Origin: Methanobacteriota archaeon
Lineage (GTDB): Archaea > Methanobacteriota > Methanobacteria > Methanobacteriales > Methanobacteriaceae
Direction: 5' to 3'
NCBI GenBank assembly: GCA_023440975.1
Contig: JAEZRD010000108.1
Span: 1 to 64,000 of the forward strand
Length of the DNA stretch: 64,000 nt
Made by a program: the position numbers and the translations under genes. Shown here one piece after another: positions 44,797-54,442 of the stretch; position 1 is the first letter of the stretch, and each line of letters opens with the position of its first letter. Below the pieces are notes generated by a model. It was not told where the DNA came from. It saw only the letters and a program-made list of their open reading frames with translations, and ran no database searches.

Positions 44797-46791
44797 ATGT
44801 CAAAAATTTTTATTTCATGTGCATTACCATATGCTAACGGTCCATGCCATTTAGGGCACTTAAGATCAACCTACATTCCAGCAGACATTTATGCACGTTG
44901 TAACCGTATGCAAGGTAATGATGTATTACTAGTTTGTGCAACAGATGAACATGGAACACCAATAGCTGTACAAGCAGATAATGAAGGTAAAAAGCCAATC
45001 GAAATAGCAAAAAGATATCATGATATGATAGTAGAAGATGTAAAATCATGTGATATCACACTAGACAGTTTCACACGTACAACAGACCAATTACACTATG
45101 AAATCAGTCAAAATTTCTTCTTAGATCTTTATAACAAAGGACTAATTTATGAACAACCAATAGAACAATTATACTGTGAAAATTGTCAAAAATTCTTACC
45201 TGACCGTTATGTAGAAGGAATATGTCCTGTATGTGGCTCAGAAGGAGCAAGAGGAGATCATTGTGAAAGTTGTGGAAGACATCTAGAACCAACAGAATTA
45301 GTAGACCCACAATGTTTAACATGTGGACATACACCAGTAATTAAAAAAAGTAAACAATACTTTTACAAACTTAGCAACTTCGAAGAAGACATCACAAAAT
45401 ACATAGAAAACAATGAAAAATTACCTGCAAATGTAAGAAACTATGCATTAAACTGGTTAAAAGAAGGATTAAATGATTGGATAATGACCCGAGACATGAA
45501 ATGGGGTATTCCTGTACCACTAAAAGATGCAGATGGAAAAGTTATCTATGTATGGGGAGAAGCATTCCTCGGATACATTTCATCAGCAGCACAATGGTCA
45601 AGAAAAACAGGAAAACCATGGGAAGACTATTGGAATGACACAGCAATACATTTCATAGGAAAAGATATCATATACCACCATGCAATATTTTGGCCAGCAC
45701 TACTTAAAGGATACGGTTGCAAATATCCAGATAATATATTTGCTGGAGAATTCCTATCTCTTGAAGGTAGAAAAATGAGTACAAGTAAAAATTGGGTAAT
45801 TTGGGTATCTGATTTTGTAAAAGATTTTGATTCAGACCTACTACGATATTATCTAACCATAAATGCTCCACTAAATAAAGACACAGACTTCAGTTGGGAT
45901 GATTTCCAAAGAAGAGTAAACGATGAATTAGCAGATGTACTAGGAAACTTCTTACACAGAACATTCACATTCACACACAAATTCTTTGATGGAAAAGTGC
46001 CAGAATATAAAAATCCAAGTGAAGAAGATATCAAATTCGAAAAATTATGCAAACAACTACCTGAAACAGAAAAAAATTACATAAATGATTTTAAATTCCG
46101 TGAAGGACTAGTTGAAATATTCAAAGTAGCTAAAACTGCAAATAAATACTTCAATGACCAAGAACCATGGAAAGCAATAAAAGAAGAACCACAAAAAGCA
46201 GCTAACACAGTATACTTATGTGACCAATTAGCAAAAAGTTTAGCAACACTTCTAAAACCATACATACCAAGAACTGCAGATAAAATAGCTAAAACAGTAA
46301 ACATAGAAAATAATGATATATGGGATAAAGCAACAGAATATTTACCAACAGGTCATGAAATCAACAAACCAAAACCATTATTTAAGAAAATCGAAGATTC
46401 AACAATACAAAACGAAAAAGATAAATTATATAAAAACTTAGAACAAAGTCAAGAAGGAGAAAAAACCATGAGTGAACAAATAAGTATTGATTACTTTGAT
46501 AAAGTAGAAATCAGAATAGGACAAATTAAAGAAGCAGAAAAAATCGAAAAATCAAATAAATTACTTAAATTACAAGTTGATATTGGAGAAAAAACTTTAC
46601 AAATAGTAGCAGGACTTGCAAAAAGATATGATTCAGAAGAATTAATTGATAAAAAAGTAACAGTACTTGTAAATCTCGAACCAGCAAAATTATTTGGTGT
46701 AGAATCACAAGGAATGTTATTAGCATCTGGAGAAAGTGCAGCATTATTAGTTCCAGAAGAACCAGTAGATGTTGGAGAAGAAATCCAATAA
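44797..46791 (+). CDS. metG: Methionyl-tRNA synthetase with C-terminal tRNA-binding domain
   Basis: Class I signature HLGH at residues 18-21 and KMSTS in EGRKMSTSKNW. Two zinc knuckles (CENC/CPVC and CESC/CLTC) sit in the connective domain. The last 100 residues (from YFDKVEIRIGQI) are an EMAP/Trbp111-like OB-fold that binds tRNA, with the GMLLASG motif. The full length of 664 residues fits the type with the appended domain. It stands alone behind a long intergenic region and is followed by a hairpin. Confidence 0.96.
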   Translation: MSKIFISCALPYANGPCHLGHLRSTYIPADIYARCNRMQGNDVLLVCATDEHGTPIAVQADNEGKKPIEIAKRYHDMIVEDVKSCDITLDSFTRTTDQLHYEISQNFFLDLYNKGLIYEQPIEQLYCENCQKFLPDRYVEGICPVCGSEGARGDHCESCGRHLEPTELVDPQCLTCGHTPVIKKSKQYFYKLSNFEEDITKYIENNEKLPANVRNYALNWLKEGLNDWIMTRDMKWGIPVPLKDADGKVIYVWGEAFLGYISSAAQWSRKTGKPWEDYWNDTAIHFIGKDIIYHHAIFWPALLKGYGCKYPDNIFAGEFLSLEGRKMSTSKNWVIWVSDFVKDFDSDLLRYYLTINAPLNKDTDFSWDDFQRRVNDELADVLGNFLHRTFTFTHKFFDGKVPEYKNPSEEDIKFEKLCKQLPETEKNYINDFKFREGLVEIFKVAKTANKYFNDQEPWKAIKEEPQKAANTVYLCDQLAKSLATLLKPYIPRTADKIAKTVNIENNDIWDKATEYLPTGHEINKPKPLFKKIEDSTIQNEKDKLYKNLEQSQEGEKTMSEQISIDYFDKVEIRIGQIKEAEKIEKSNKLLKLQVDIGEKTLQIVAGLAKRYDSEELIDKKVTVLVNLEPAKLFGVESQGMLLASGESAALLVPEEPVDVGEEIQ

Positions 46792-46849
46792 ATGCAAAAA
46801 TAAAAAGAATTTAATAATAGAAAATAAAACTTATCATTATTTAAAAAAA

Positions 46850-46899
46850 TTTTGATTATCTTTTTCGGCGTAAAAAAAATAATTAAAAGATAATCAAAA
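46850..46899 (+). terminator. 15-bp perfect hairpin after metG
   Basis: TTTTGATTATCTTTT at 46850-46864 and AAAAGATAATCAAAA at 46885-46899 are perfect inverted copies around a 20-base loop. The hairpin starts 59 bases after the metG stop and ends 55 bases before the next gene. It may terminate metG or act as a leader structure of the next gene. Confidence 0.55.
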
Positions 46900-46954
46900 A
46901 AAATAATGACATTTTAAAAAAATAAATGGAATTAGCCTCACAGGTGAGTAACAA

Positions 46955-48523
46955 ATGGATGAATCCATACTCATAACAAATGCTGAAAAGTATTTAAACA
47001 AAATAGAGAAAGAAAATATAAATTTAACAAAAATAAATGATACCAAAAGTTTTAAAGTAGTTTACCTTAGATTTCAAGATAGATTAAATAACTTACAAGA
47101 CCTAAAAGAAAAAATGGATGCAAATGGTTATACCGCACCATTTAGATCATTAAACCGTTATGGAATAAGTTCTTCATCAGATATAGGTTTTGAAGAAATA
47201 TCTGAAGTAAACCGTCATAATCAACACTTCAGACTAAAAGCAACAGCAAAACGAAACATATTAGATCGTGTAAAATTCGCAATAGATGCTCATAAAATTG
47301 CATTAGGAAACTTAGACGAATACGGGCATTTTAAATGCCAAGAATGCGGAAAAAGTTACAGACCAAATAATTTTATGGCTTCTAACCAAAAATGTGAATG
47401 CGGATCTGAAAACTTAAAATTTGAAGTAAATGAATCAGGAGTTTACAGATTAGAAATAATTCCCTACTTGCCATTATCTGGAAACTATATGGTTTTAATG
47501 AGTGAATTATCCGAATGGGGAAGAGATTCACTTAAAAAAGTATTAAACATGCTAAAAACCAAAAGAAAAGCAGTTGTAACAAATGTTTCACCAGTAATAA
47601 CTGTACAAGAAAATAATCGATGGATAACAAAAAGAGTATCTCTAGATTCTGAATTTGTAGATAGTTATGAAGAAGAACTACGAAGAATATATGGAAGAAA
47701 ATTCCGTATAGAAAGATTAGACTTCCATAGATCAAGACCAACAATAATAAATGATAAACACACAAGAACAGCTCTAGCAATAGCTTATGTGAAACATTCA
47801 GAAACAATAGTTAAAAAACACAAAGAAGAAATATTAAAAAGAAATATACAAAACTTAGAACACTTACAAATCTATGATGAAGTTGTAAATGATGTAAAAA
47901 TGGATAACCCTAATTTTATAGAAGAATTAGACACATTAGAAGAATGGAGAAATCATAGAGTAAGTGAAATACTTCAAGACATAGGTTTAATGGATAAATT
48001 TGGACATTTAGATAGAAAATTAAAAAGAGATATCAAAAGAAGAGAACAAATCGAAGAAACAATATTCTCAGAAATAGCTCCAACCTTAATAAGATGGGAT
48101 ATATTCAAATATTATATCACAACCTCCAATGATAAACGAAAAAGATATGGAGGACCATTCCCCTACATCAGAGGAGATATAGACCGTCAACAAAGAAAAA
48201 TATTCCAAGCTTATCCTAAAAGTGTAGTAAATATTTTAAGAACAATGGAAAATGAAAAAATATTAGCTGTACCCGAAATGGATTTATTGCTCTATAAAAA
48301 ATTCAATCTTGAAGAACAAATTAAAAACTCAAATATTAAACTAGATTATACAGCATTAGGTGCTGCAATGATAAGTACCAACTCAGATATACCAATTAAA
48401 GAATCAGCATATATATTCACAGTATCTGAAGAAAGAGTACAAAAAGAAATAAAAAATATTGAAACCTCTAAGAGACCAAGAAGTAAAAAATCCAAAAAAT
48501 TCTTAGAAATGATTAAAAACTAA
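46955..48523 (+). CDS. DUF530-like conserved archaeal protein with zinc-binding cysteines
   Basis: A soluble 522-residue protein. Near residue 125 it has a zinc-finger pattern CQECGKSY...CECGS. The rest is charged and helical, with a Lys/Arg-rich C-terminus (SKRPRSKKSKKF). It resembles the methanogen DUF530 family; I cannot confirm that without a search. AGGTGA lies 8 bases before the ATG. The HTH-like gene starts 16 bases after, so the two form an operon. A nucleic-acid role is plausible from the charge and zinc site only. Confidence 0.65.
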   Translation: MDESILITNAEKYLNKIEKENINLTKINDTKSFKVVYLRFQDRLNNLQDLKEKMDANGYTAPFRSLNRYGISSSSDIGFEEISEVNRHNQHFRLKATAKRNILDRVKFAIDAHKIALGNLDEYGHFKCQECGKSYRPNNFMASNQKCECGSENLKFEVNESGVYRLEIIPYLPLSGNYMVLMSELSEWGRDSLKKVLNMLKTKRKAVVTNVSPVITVQENNRWITKRVSLDSEFVDSYEEELRRIYGRKFRIERLDFHRSRPTIINDKHTRTALAIAYVKHSETIVKKHKEEILKRNIQNLEHLQIYDEVVNDVKMDNPNFIEELDTLEEWRNHRVSEILQDIGLMDKFGHLDRKLKRDIKRREQIEETIFSEIAPTLIRWDIFKYYITTSNDKRKRYGGPFPYIRGDIDRQQRKIFQAYPKSVVNILRTMENEKILAVPEMDLLLYKKFNLEEQIKNSNIKLDYTALGAAMISTNSDIPIKESAYIFTVSEERVQKEIKNIETSKRPRSKKSKKFLEMIKN

Positions 48524-48538
48524 AAGGAAAACATTTTT

Positions 48539-49075
48539 ATGCCTATAGACAATGATTATGATATCTTTGAAGATGAAGATAATCAAGAAAATCATGAAAT
48601 AAATGCTTGGCAAGTTCACATTACAGAACCATTAACTTCTGAAAAAATCATTGAATTAATGGATAAATATCCAAGTTTGAGACGAATAACATGTTCTCAA
48701 AGTTTATATACTCGTATATCTCCTAAATACTTAAAAGTTTTAGATTCTTTAGATATTAATGTTGAAATTGAATATAATTGGGGTAGAAAACAATTATACT
48801 CAAATGAAGATATTAATCAAGTTCTAAATTTATTAGATGAAGGAAAATCTCCAAAAGATGTAAGTGAACAATTACAAATTCCATTAAAAAGGGTTTATTA
48901 TTTTAGAAGTAAATATTCTACTGAAGCAAAAAATGATTTTCATAAAAAAAAATATGATGATAAAATCCGCCAAGAAGTTAATGACCAAAGAAATAATGGT
49001 TTAACTCCTGAAGAAATATCAAAAAATTTAAATATTCCTATTCGTTCAATTTATTATATTTTAAATAAAAAATAA
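48539..49075 (+). CDS. Possible DNA-binding protein with repeated helix-turn-helix-like segments
   Basis: A 178-residue protein. The central part (LRRITCSQSLYTRISPKYLKVL, then WGRKQLY) recalls DUF1699-type archaeal proteins. It then has two similar HTH-like units: NQVLNLLDEGKSPKDVSEQLQIPLKRVYYFRSK and RQEVNDQRNNGLTPEEISKNLNIPIRSIYYI-type, each ending in an RxxYY motif. This duplicated helix pair suggests DNA or RNA binding. The N-terminal 30 residues are acidic. It follows the DUF530-like gene closely. Function unknown. Confidence 0.6.
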   Translation: MPIDNDYDIFEDEDNQENHEINAWQVHITEPLTSEKIIELMDKYPSLRRITCSQSLYTRISPKYLKVLDSLDINVEIEYNWGRKQLYSNEDINQVLNLLDEGKSPKDVSEQLQIPLKRVYYFRSKYSTEAKNDFHKKKYDDKIRQEVNDQRNNGLTPEEISKNLNIPIRSIYYILNKK

Positions 49076-49235
49076 TCCATTTAATACTATTTTTTCAAAA
49101 AACAATATTCTATCCTATTTTTTCTTTAGCCTTAAAATCAAATGGATAATATTTAATATAAATAATTACAAAATTAAAACTAATTTTATACAAAATTTTA
49201 CATGGAAAATAAAAAAATATGGAGAAATTAAGGTT

Positions 49236-50258
49236 ATGGTTTCAATATTAACACCTCCAGAATTACCGTTAGTTTTAATTGCATTATTATGTGGTATAAT
49301 ATCTTGTGCTGTTACATGGTATATAATGCCTCACCTTATTCGTCGTCTTGAAAATGCAAATATAGTTGGTAAAGATATTCATAAATCTTTAAAACCAATT
49401 GTGGCAGAAATGGGTGGATTAGGAATTTTATTTGGTTTTATTATTGGAATGTTTGTTGGAATATATTTATATTCAGCACTTACTTTTCAATTGATTATAG
49501 TATTGTTAGTTATTCTTCTTGTAGGTATTATTGGTATGGTTGATGATTTAATAATGCTTACTTCATATGAGAAATTAGCTTTACTCTTTTTTGCAGGTAT
49601 ACCTTTAATATGGGCTGCACCTCCAGGTGTAGGTATTTTTTACATTATTTGTATACCAATTGCTGTTAGTATTTGTTCTAATTTGACAAATATGCTTGCA
49701 GGTTTAAATGGAATTGAATCTGGGCTTGGAGTAATAGCTATGGTGTCTCTTACTATATCATGTATTATTCTTGGAAAATATGATGTAGCAATAATAAGTA
49801 TGAGTATGTTGGGACCATTAATTGCATTTTTATACTTTAATAAACATCCTGCAAAAGTATTCCCTGGGGATACTGGTACTCTTGTAATTGGTGCTGCTAT
49901 AGCAGCTATAGCATTTATTGGAAGATTAAAATTTATTGCATTTATTATACTTTTACCAAATATTATAGATGCTGCATTGAAATTTTATAGTGCAGGGGTT
50001 ATGAATCGTGCAGATCAAAAACCTACACAAGTATCATCTGATGGTACTCTTTCCAGTCCAGATCAAGGTTTTAAATCATTAATTAGGTTTGTTTTACGTA
50101 AACCTGTAGATGAAAAAACTGCTGTAAAAATGATTTGGTTTATAGGTATTATTTTTGGTGTTGCGGGAATTATTATGGCCATTTTGATGCCTGGAGTGTT
50201 AGGTAATCATACTATGGCTCAATTGATGGGTATTAAAGATTTATTTTATCATATTTAA
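49236..50258 (+). CDS. MraY/WecA-like glycosyl-1-phosphate transferase
   Basis: A polytopic membrane protein of 340 residues with about ten helices. GMVDDLIML is the conserved DD motif of the polyprenyl-phosphate N-acetylhexosamine-1-phosphate transferase family, and NMLAGLNGIESGLG matches its second catalytic motif. The PGDTGTLVIGAAIAAIAF stretch is also typical. In Methanobacteriales members may start N-glycan or pseudomurein precursor assembly; which one is not decided here. GGAG and AAGG sites both precede the ATG. Confidence 0.88.
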   Translation: MVSILTPPELPLVLIALLCGIISCAVTWYIMPHLIRRLENANIVGKDIHKSLKPIVAEMGGLGILFGFIIGMFVGIYLYSALTFQLIIVLLVILLVGIIGMVDDLIMLTSYEKLALLFFAGIPLIWAAPPGVGIFYIICIPIAVSICSNLTNMLAGLNGIESGLGVIAMVSLTISCIILGKYDVAIISMSMLGPLIAFLYFNKHPAKVFPGDTGTLVIGAAIAAIAFIGRLKFIAFIILLPNIIDAALKFYSAGVMNRADQKPTQVSSDGTLSSPDQGFKSLIRFVLRKPVDEKTAVKMIWFIGIIFGVAGIIMAILMPGVLGNHTMAQLMGIKDLFYHI

Positions 50259-50406
50259 ATCTTTAATTATTTTTATTATTTTTTTTAAAACTTTTTATAT
50301 CATATAATGTTATACATATTTACACATATACACACATACACATATATTTAATAGAATAATTACAAGCACATAAAAAAATAATTAAAAAAATAAAAACAGA
50401 GAGAAA

Positions 50407-50634
50407 TTAATACTTAGCTTCTTTTCTTAACTTCTCATAATACTTATCAATTTTAGAATCCTCATTTTCAAGTCTTTTATCTAAAATTTTATCATGTTTT
50501 ATTTCAAACTGATCAATTAATTTATAAACATCCTTTTCAGACTGTGAAACCTTCATATTTGAATTTTTAATTATCTTATCTAACTTTCTTTCAATATTCT
50601 TTTCATGTTCTTTTTCATCATAAGGTAATTCCAT
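50407..50634 (-). CDS. Small charged coiled-coil protein
   Basis: A protein of about 75 residues made almost wholly of Lys, Glu and Asp with regular Leu/Ile positions, likely one or two coiled coils. ATG 50634 lies 7 bases after GGAGGG, so it is preferred over the TTG at 50640. The segment NSNMKVSQSEKDVYKLIDQFEIKHDKIL is the least repetitive. No family is recognised. It sits 30 bases after the GyrI-like gene and may be part of its operon. Confidence 0.7.
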   Translation of the reverse strand: MELPYDEKEHEKNIERKLDKIIKNSNMKVSQSEKDVYKLIDQFEIKHDKILDKRLENEDSKIDKYYEKLRKEAKY

Positions 50635-50667
50635 ACACAACCCTCCAACAATGTTTTAAAAAAATAT

Positions 50668-51129
50668 TTACATCTTAATAACAGGAATTTGAATTTCAAC
50701 TAAATGATTTTCAGGATTAACACCAATAGGACCATTTAAAAGAACTTCCTTAGGAGATCCAATAATATCATAATGATTTTCCTCAGAAAATTCAATAATC
50801 TCAGTATATGAATCTCTAATATTCTCATGAGCTCCTTCATGAATACCTGAAAGAACTTTATGCTCAATCATATCAGCAATATCTATTTCAGGAGTTTTAT
50901 CAACTTCAACATCTGCAATAGGAACACCTAAATCATAAACAATTTCATCTGCCTCAACTTTATCAGGCATACGGTAAAATATAATGAAATAATCCCCATC
51001 AGTAGGAATCTCTTTATCTTCAACCCATCCACTTAATTTAGAAATCAATACCTCTAAATCACTTAAAGGTCCTTTATGCTTCATAACAGCAATCTTTTGA
51101 TCAGGTATAATTTTTTCTTCAATTTTCAT
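50668..51129 (-). CDS. GyrI-like small-molecule-binding domain protein
   Basis: A protein of about 153 residues with the GyrI/BmrR effector-binding fold: MKIEEKIIPDQKIAVMKHKGP is the typical first strand (the 'vaximxyxG' pattern), and LNGPIGVNPENHLVEIQIPVI closes the barrel as in AraC-family effector domains. There is no DNA-binding domain. The frame opens at 51147; I prefer ATG 51129 after GAAGGG. It may bind or degrade small cyclic compounds; ligand unknown. It follows moeA by about 50 bases. Confidence 0.8.
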   Translation of the reverse strand: MKIEEKIIPDQKIAVMKHKGPLSDLEVLISKLSGWVEDKEIPTDGDYFIIFYRMPDKVEADEIVYDLGVPIADVEVDKTPEIDIADMIEHKVLSGIHEGAHENIRDSYTEIIEFSEENHYDIIGSPKEVLLNGPIGVNPENHLVEIQIPVIKM

Positions 51130-51179
51130 AATTTTATTTCCCTTCATTAATTATTATTTATAATTTAATATTATTCATT

Positions 51180-52406
51180 CTATTTAAATAAAGTAACATT
51201 TACAATTTCCCCTTCACTAACTAACTCAGTATTTTTATCAACTTTTGTATAACCATCTGCAGTTGCAAGTGAAAAAATAGCCCCTGAATCCTTAAATATA
51301 GGTTCAACTCCCCCATCTTTTATCCGAACTAACTGATATTGCATTCTACCTACAGGAGAATGAATTCTTTTAGTTATAGGTCCAGAAAAAGTATTTATTT
51401 CTTCATCAATCTTTATCCCTGCTAATTTTCGTAAACTAGGAGCAACAAAAACATTAAATATCACAATTGCACTAACAGGATTTCCAGGTAACCCTATAAC
51501 CAATTTATTATCTATTACACCAACTAAAGTTGGTTTACCTGGTTGAACACTAATACCATGGATAATCACACATCCAAGTTCATCGAGAATACTTCTCAAA
51601 TTATCTCCTATACCAGCAGAAGTTCCACCAGATACTAAAACAACATCAGACTTTTTAAGACTAGAAACAATAGAATCTTTAATAGAATCATAATCATCTT
51701 TAATAATTCCTAAAGTAACAGCATCAGCACCAGCAGCATCAGCACCAGTTTTAAGCATATCACTATTCACATCATAAATTTTACCCGGACTAATAGTCTC
51801 ACTATTGGATAATAACTCATTACCTGTAGAAACAATACCTACTTTAGGTTTTTTATAAACTTCAACCTCCCCAATTCCCTGACTAGCAATAACACCAATC
51901 TTCGCAGGAGTTAATGTTTCATTTTTATCTAAAATCTTATTACCCTTTTTAATATCAGAACCTTTAAGTCCAACTTCCTGATTAGGAGTTAAACTTTTAA
52001 ATAAGTTAACATTACCTTCTTCATCAATATCACTAAATTCCACCATTTCAACTGCTTCAGCATCTTCAGGCATTGGAGCACCAGTACTAATTTGAACACA
52101 TTCACCAAGATTTAATGGTTTATCACAAAAATCTCCAGCTTCAACAATATCAATAACTTTAACAGTTTTCGGACTTTCTTCACTAGCTCCATAAGTATCT
52201 TCAACTTTTACAGCATAACCATCTTTAAGTGCTCTGTTAAAAGGCGGAAAATCAATTTTACTTTCAATATCAGTGAATAAAACACGATTATAACTATCAC
52301 CAAGAGACACAACTTCAGACTCAGAAGTATAATATTTATCAAACAAATCTCCAATAATCTTTTTAGCTTCAGAAGATTCTTTAATCTTTAAAAATTCCTT
52401 TCCCAT
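51180..52406 (-). CDS. moeA: Molybdopterin molybdenumtransferase MoeA
   Basis: MoeA inserts molybdenum or tungsten into adenylated molybdopterin for enzymes such as formylmethanofuran dehydrogenase. The N-terminal domain has FPPFNRALKDGYAV; the MoCF-biosynthesis domain shows VGIVSTGNELL, VVLVSGGTSAGIGDN and VIHGISVQPGKPTLVGVIDNKLVIGLPGNP. Domain IV closes the C-terminus. About 409 residues is normal. ATG 52406 is preferred to GTG 52415, which lies in the GTGATAAA ribosome site. It starts a minus-strand run with the GyrI-like protein. Confidence 0.94.
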   Translation of the reverse strand: MGKEFLKIKESSEAKKIIGDLFDKYYTSESEVVSLGDSYNRVLFTDIESKIDFPPFNRALKDGYAVKVEDTYGASEESPKTVKVIDIVEAGDFCDKPLNLGECVQISTGAPMPEDAEAVEMVEFSDIDEEGNVNLFKSLTPNQEVGLKGSDIKKGNKILDKNETLTPAKIGVIASQGIGEVEVYKKPKVGIVSTGNELLSNSETISPGKIYDVNSDMLKTGADAAGADAVTLGIIKDDYDSIKDSIVSSLKKSDVVLVSGGTSAGIGDNLRSILDELGCVIIHGISVQPGKPTLVGVIDNKLVIGLPGNPVSAIVIFNVFVAPSLRKLAGIKIDEEINTFSGPITKRIHSPVGRMQYQLVRIKDGGVEPIFKDSGAIFSLATADGYTKVDKNTELVSEGEIVNVTLFK

Positions 52407-52643
52407 TTTTATCACATTATTTTAAGAATAATAAATTTTTTTTTTAAACAATATTAATTTATCCTATTACTAATTATATATAATATTATATATTAAGAAT
52501 TATAAAAATAAATTCATATTATAAAATATTCTATGAAAGATAATATCTATTAAATCATAAAAAATCAATATTTATTCTCTTAAAAAAAACAATATTAGGA
52601 TACTTATAACACTATTCAAGGCTCAAATCAAGGAGGAAAATTT

Positions 52644-52955
52644 TTGGCAAATAAGAAAAATAATCATGACCAACAACAAAGTTTTAGAAGAGTAAGAACA
52701 CCAAGAAATGGAGAAATCCCAGGTGTTGTAGAACAAATTATGGGACACGGTAAAATACGTGTACGATGTTCTGATGGTAATATAAGAATGACTCGTATCC
52801 CAGGAAAAATGAAAAAACGTATATGGATAAGAGAAGGAGATGTAGTTTTAGTAAAACCATGGGATTTCCAATCAGATAAAAAAGCAGATGTTATTTGGAG
52901 ATACACTAGAACAGAATCTAACTGGCTTGAAAGAAAAGGCTACTTAAAAATGTAA
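52644..52955 (+). CDS. eif1A: Translation initiation factor aIF-1A
   Basis: A 103-residue OB-fold protein: EIPGVVEQIMGHGKIRVRCSDGNIRMTRIPGKMKKRIWIREGDVVLV is the typical S1-like core, followed by the WRYTRTESNWLERKGYL tail. aIF-1A stabilises initiator tRNA on the small ribosomal subunit. The start is TTG with AAGGAGG upstream. It heads the information-processing cluster that continues with RIO1, KH, Top6B and Top6A. Confidence 0.96.
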   Translation: MANKKNNHDQQQSFRRVRTPRNGEIPGVVEQIMGHGKIRVRCSDGNIRMTRIPGKMKKRIWIREGDVVLVKPWDFQSDKKADVIWRYTRTESNWLERKGYLKM

Positions 52956-53068
52956 GGAAAATAAATATTTTTTCCTTATACTAAAATAATTAATATTATA
53001 AACTATTTTTAAAAAAAAAATACTTTTTTCTAATAAATAAAACTCAAATAATCAGAGGTTATAAAATC

Positions 53069-53842
53069 ATGGATTCTAAAATAGAAAAAGCTGACGAAAA
53101 AATGCAAAAAATAATCTCTGAAAAACGAATAAAAGATGATGATGATAAAAAAGTAGCTAGTGAAGTATTTGATGATAAAACATTAAAAACATTATACAAA
53201 CTAGCAAACCATAATTATCTAGATATTCTTAATGGTGCAATCAGCACAGGTAAAGAAGCAAATGTCTTAAAAGGTTTAAAAGATGATGGCTCCATTATAG
53301 CAGTAAAAATATATCGAATTGCCACATCTGATTTTAAAAAAATGAACTATTATATTGAAGGAGATCCACGATTCAATGTTAGATCCACTAACAAAAGACA
53401 ACTAATTAAAGCGTGGGTAAATAAAGAGTACAGAAATCTTAATAGATTATATGAAAATGGGGTAAATGTTCCAAAACCAATAGTTGCATTAGACAATGTA
53501 CTATTATTAGAATTTATTGGTGATGATGAGGGAACACCTGCAAAAACTGCACGTTATGATCCTCCTGAAGACCCAAATGATTTTTTTGAAAGATTACTCT
53601 TAGAAATGGATAGATTCATTAATAAATCAAACTTAATACATGGTGATTTATCCACATTCAATGTAATGAATTATAATCAAAATCCTGTAATTATAGATGT
53701 TTCACAATCAGTAGTACGAGATCACCCAATTGCTAAAGAACTACTTTTAAGAGATATAAAAAACATCTCTAATGAATTCAAAAAAATGGGTGTAAAAACA
53801 TCAGAAGATGAAATAAAAGATTATCTTAAAGTAAAGATATAA
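53069..53842 (+). CDS. rio1: RIO1-type serine protein kinase
   Basis: RIO kinases mature the small ribosomal subunit. ISTGKEANVLKG is the RIO-specific nucleotide loop, AVKIYRIATSDFKKMNYYIEGDPRF follows as in Rio1, LIHGDLSTFNVMN is the catalytic loop and VIIDVSQSV the metal-binding loop. The length of 257 residues suits the archaeal Rio1. It lies about 110 bases after aIF-1A, on the same strand. Confidence 0.95.
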   Translation: MDSKIEKADEKMQKIISEKRIKDDDDKKVASEVFDDKTLKTLYKLANHNYLDILNGAISTGKEANVLKGLKDDGSIIAVKIYRIATSDFKKMNYYIEGDPRFNVRSTNKRQLIKAWVNKEYRNLNRLYENGVNVPKPIVALDNVLLLEFIGDDEGTPAKTARYDPPEDPNDFFERLLLEMDRFINKSNLIHGDLSTFNVMNYNQNPVIIDVSQSVVRDHPIAKELLLRDIKNISNEFKKMGVKTSEDEIKDYLKVKI

Positions 53843-54442
53843 AAAAATCTGACATTAAAATATATAAAATAAGATAACTTTTAATTATATGGATTTTGAT
53901 GAAGAAATTACTACTTAAAAACTTTAATGATTTATTTAAATTAATTTTAATACTATTATTGTAGAAATAATAGCTTCTCATTATTTTGGAGAAATCCTTG
54001 AAAATGCTAATTTTAATTTAAATATACTAAAATAAGTTAACTAATAATTTATATATTCAAATACTTGAACCCTAATTTTTACCAGAACCATTGATACAGA
54101 CTTTTTTTTTACAAGAAGTTTTTTGTAAAAACAATTTACAAATCATATTAAGTTTACTTAATCTAGAAAAAGGTAATTTTTTTTCTTGAGTTTAAAATAA
54201 TCTAAAAATTAATTTTTGAATAAAATTTTATTCTTCTTAATTATTAGTTTTCAAATGCTTGGAAAATTCACTTTTAATATAAAAAACAAATTTTTCTATT
54301 AAGTTTGTTTATATCTTGGAATTGTTAGTTTCTTTTTAAGTAAAATTTTTTCAAAATGAATAAATAAGATTAATGTTATAAAGAATAATGCATTTAGTTA
54401 GTAGGAAAAATTTCCTATAATTATAATAATGAGGTGAATAAA
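53843..54442. other. Intergenic region between rio1 and KH-protein gene
   Basis: About 600 AT-rich bases with no supported gene. A stretch at 53960-54035 reads EIIASHYFGEILENANFNL in a frame with a stop just upstream and no start, so it might be a gene relic. At 54106-54131 TTTTTACAA and TTGTAAAAA form a 9-bp stem with an 8-base loop. The promoter of the KH gene must be near the right end; no strong TATA box was settled. Confidence 0.45.

Noticed and set aside
53960..54035. Peptide-like stretch EIIASHYFGEILENANFNL between rio1 and the KH gene
   Set aside because: No start codon, a stop directly upstream, and no known family; noted only as a possible relic.
54106..54131. 9-bp AT-only hairpin upstream of the KH gene
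   Set aside because: Such stems are expected by chance in sequence this AT-rich; no T run or position supports a function.
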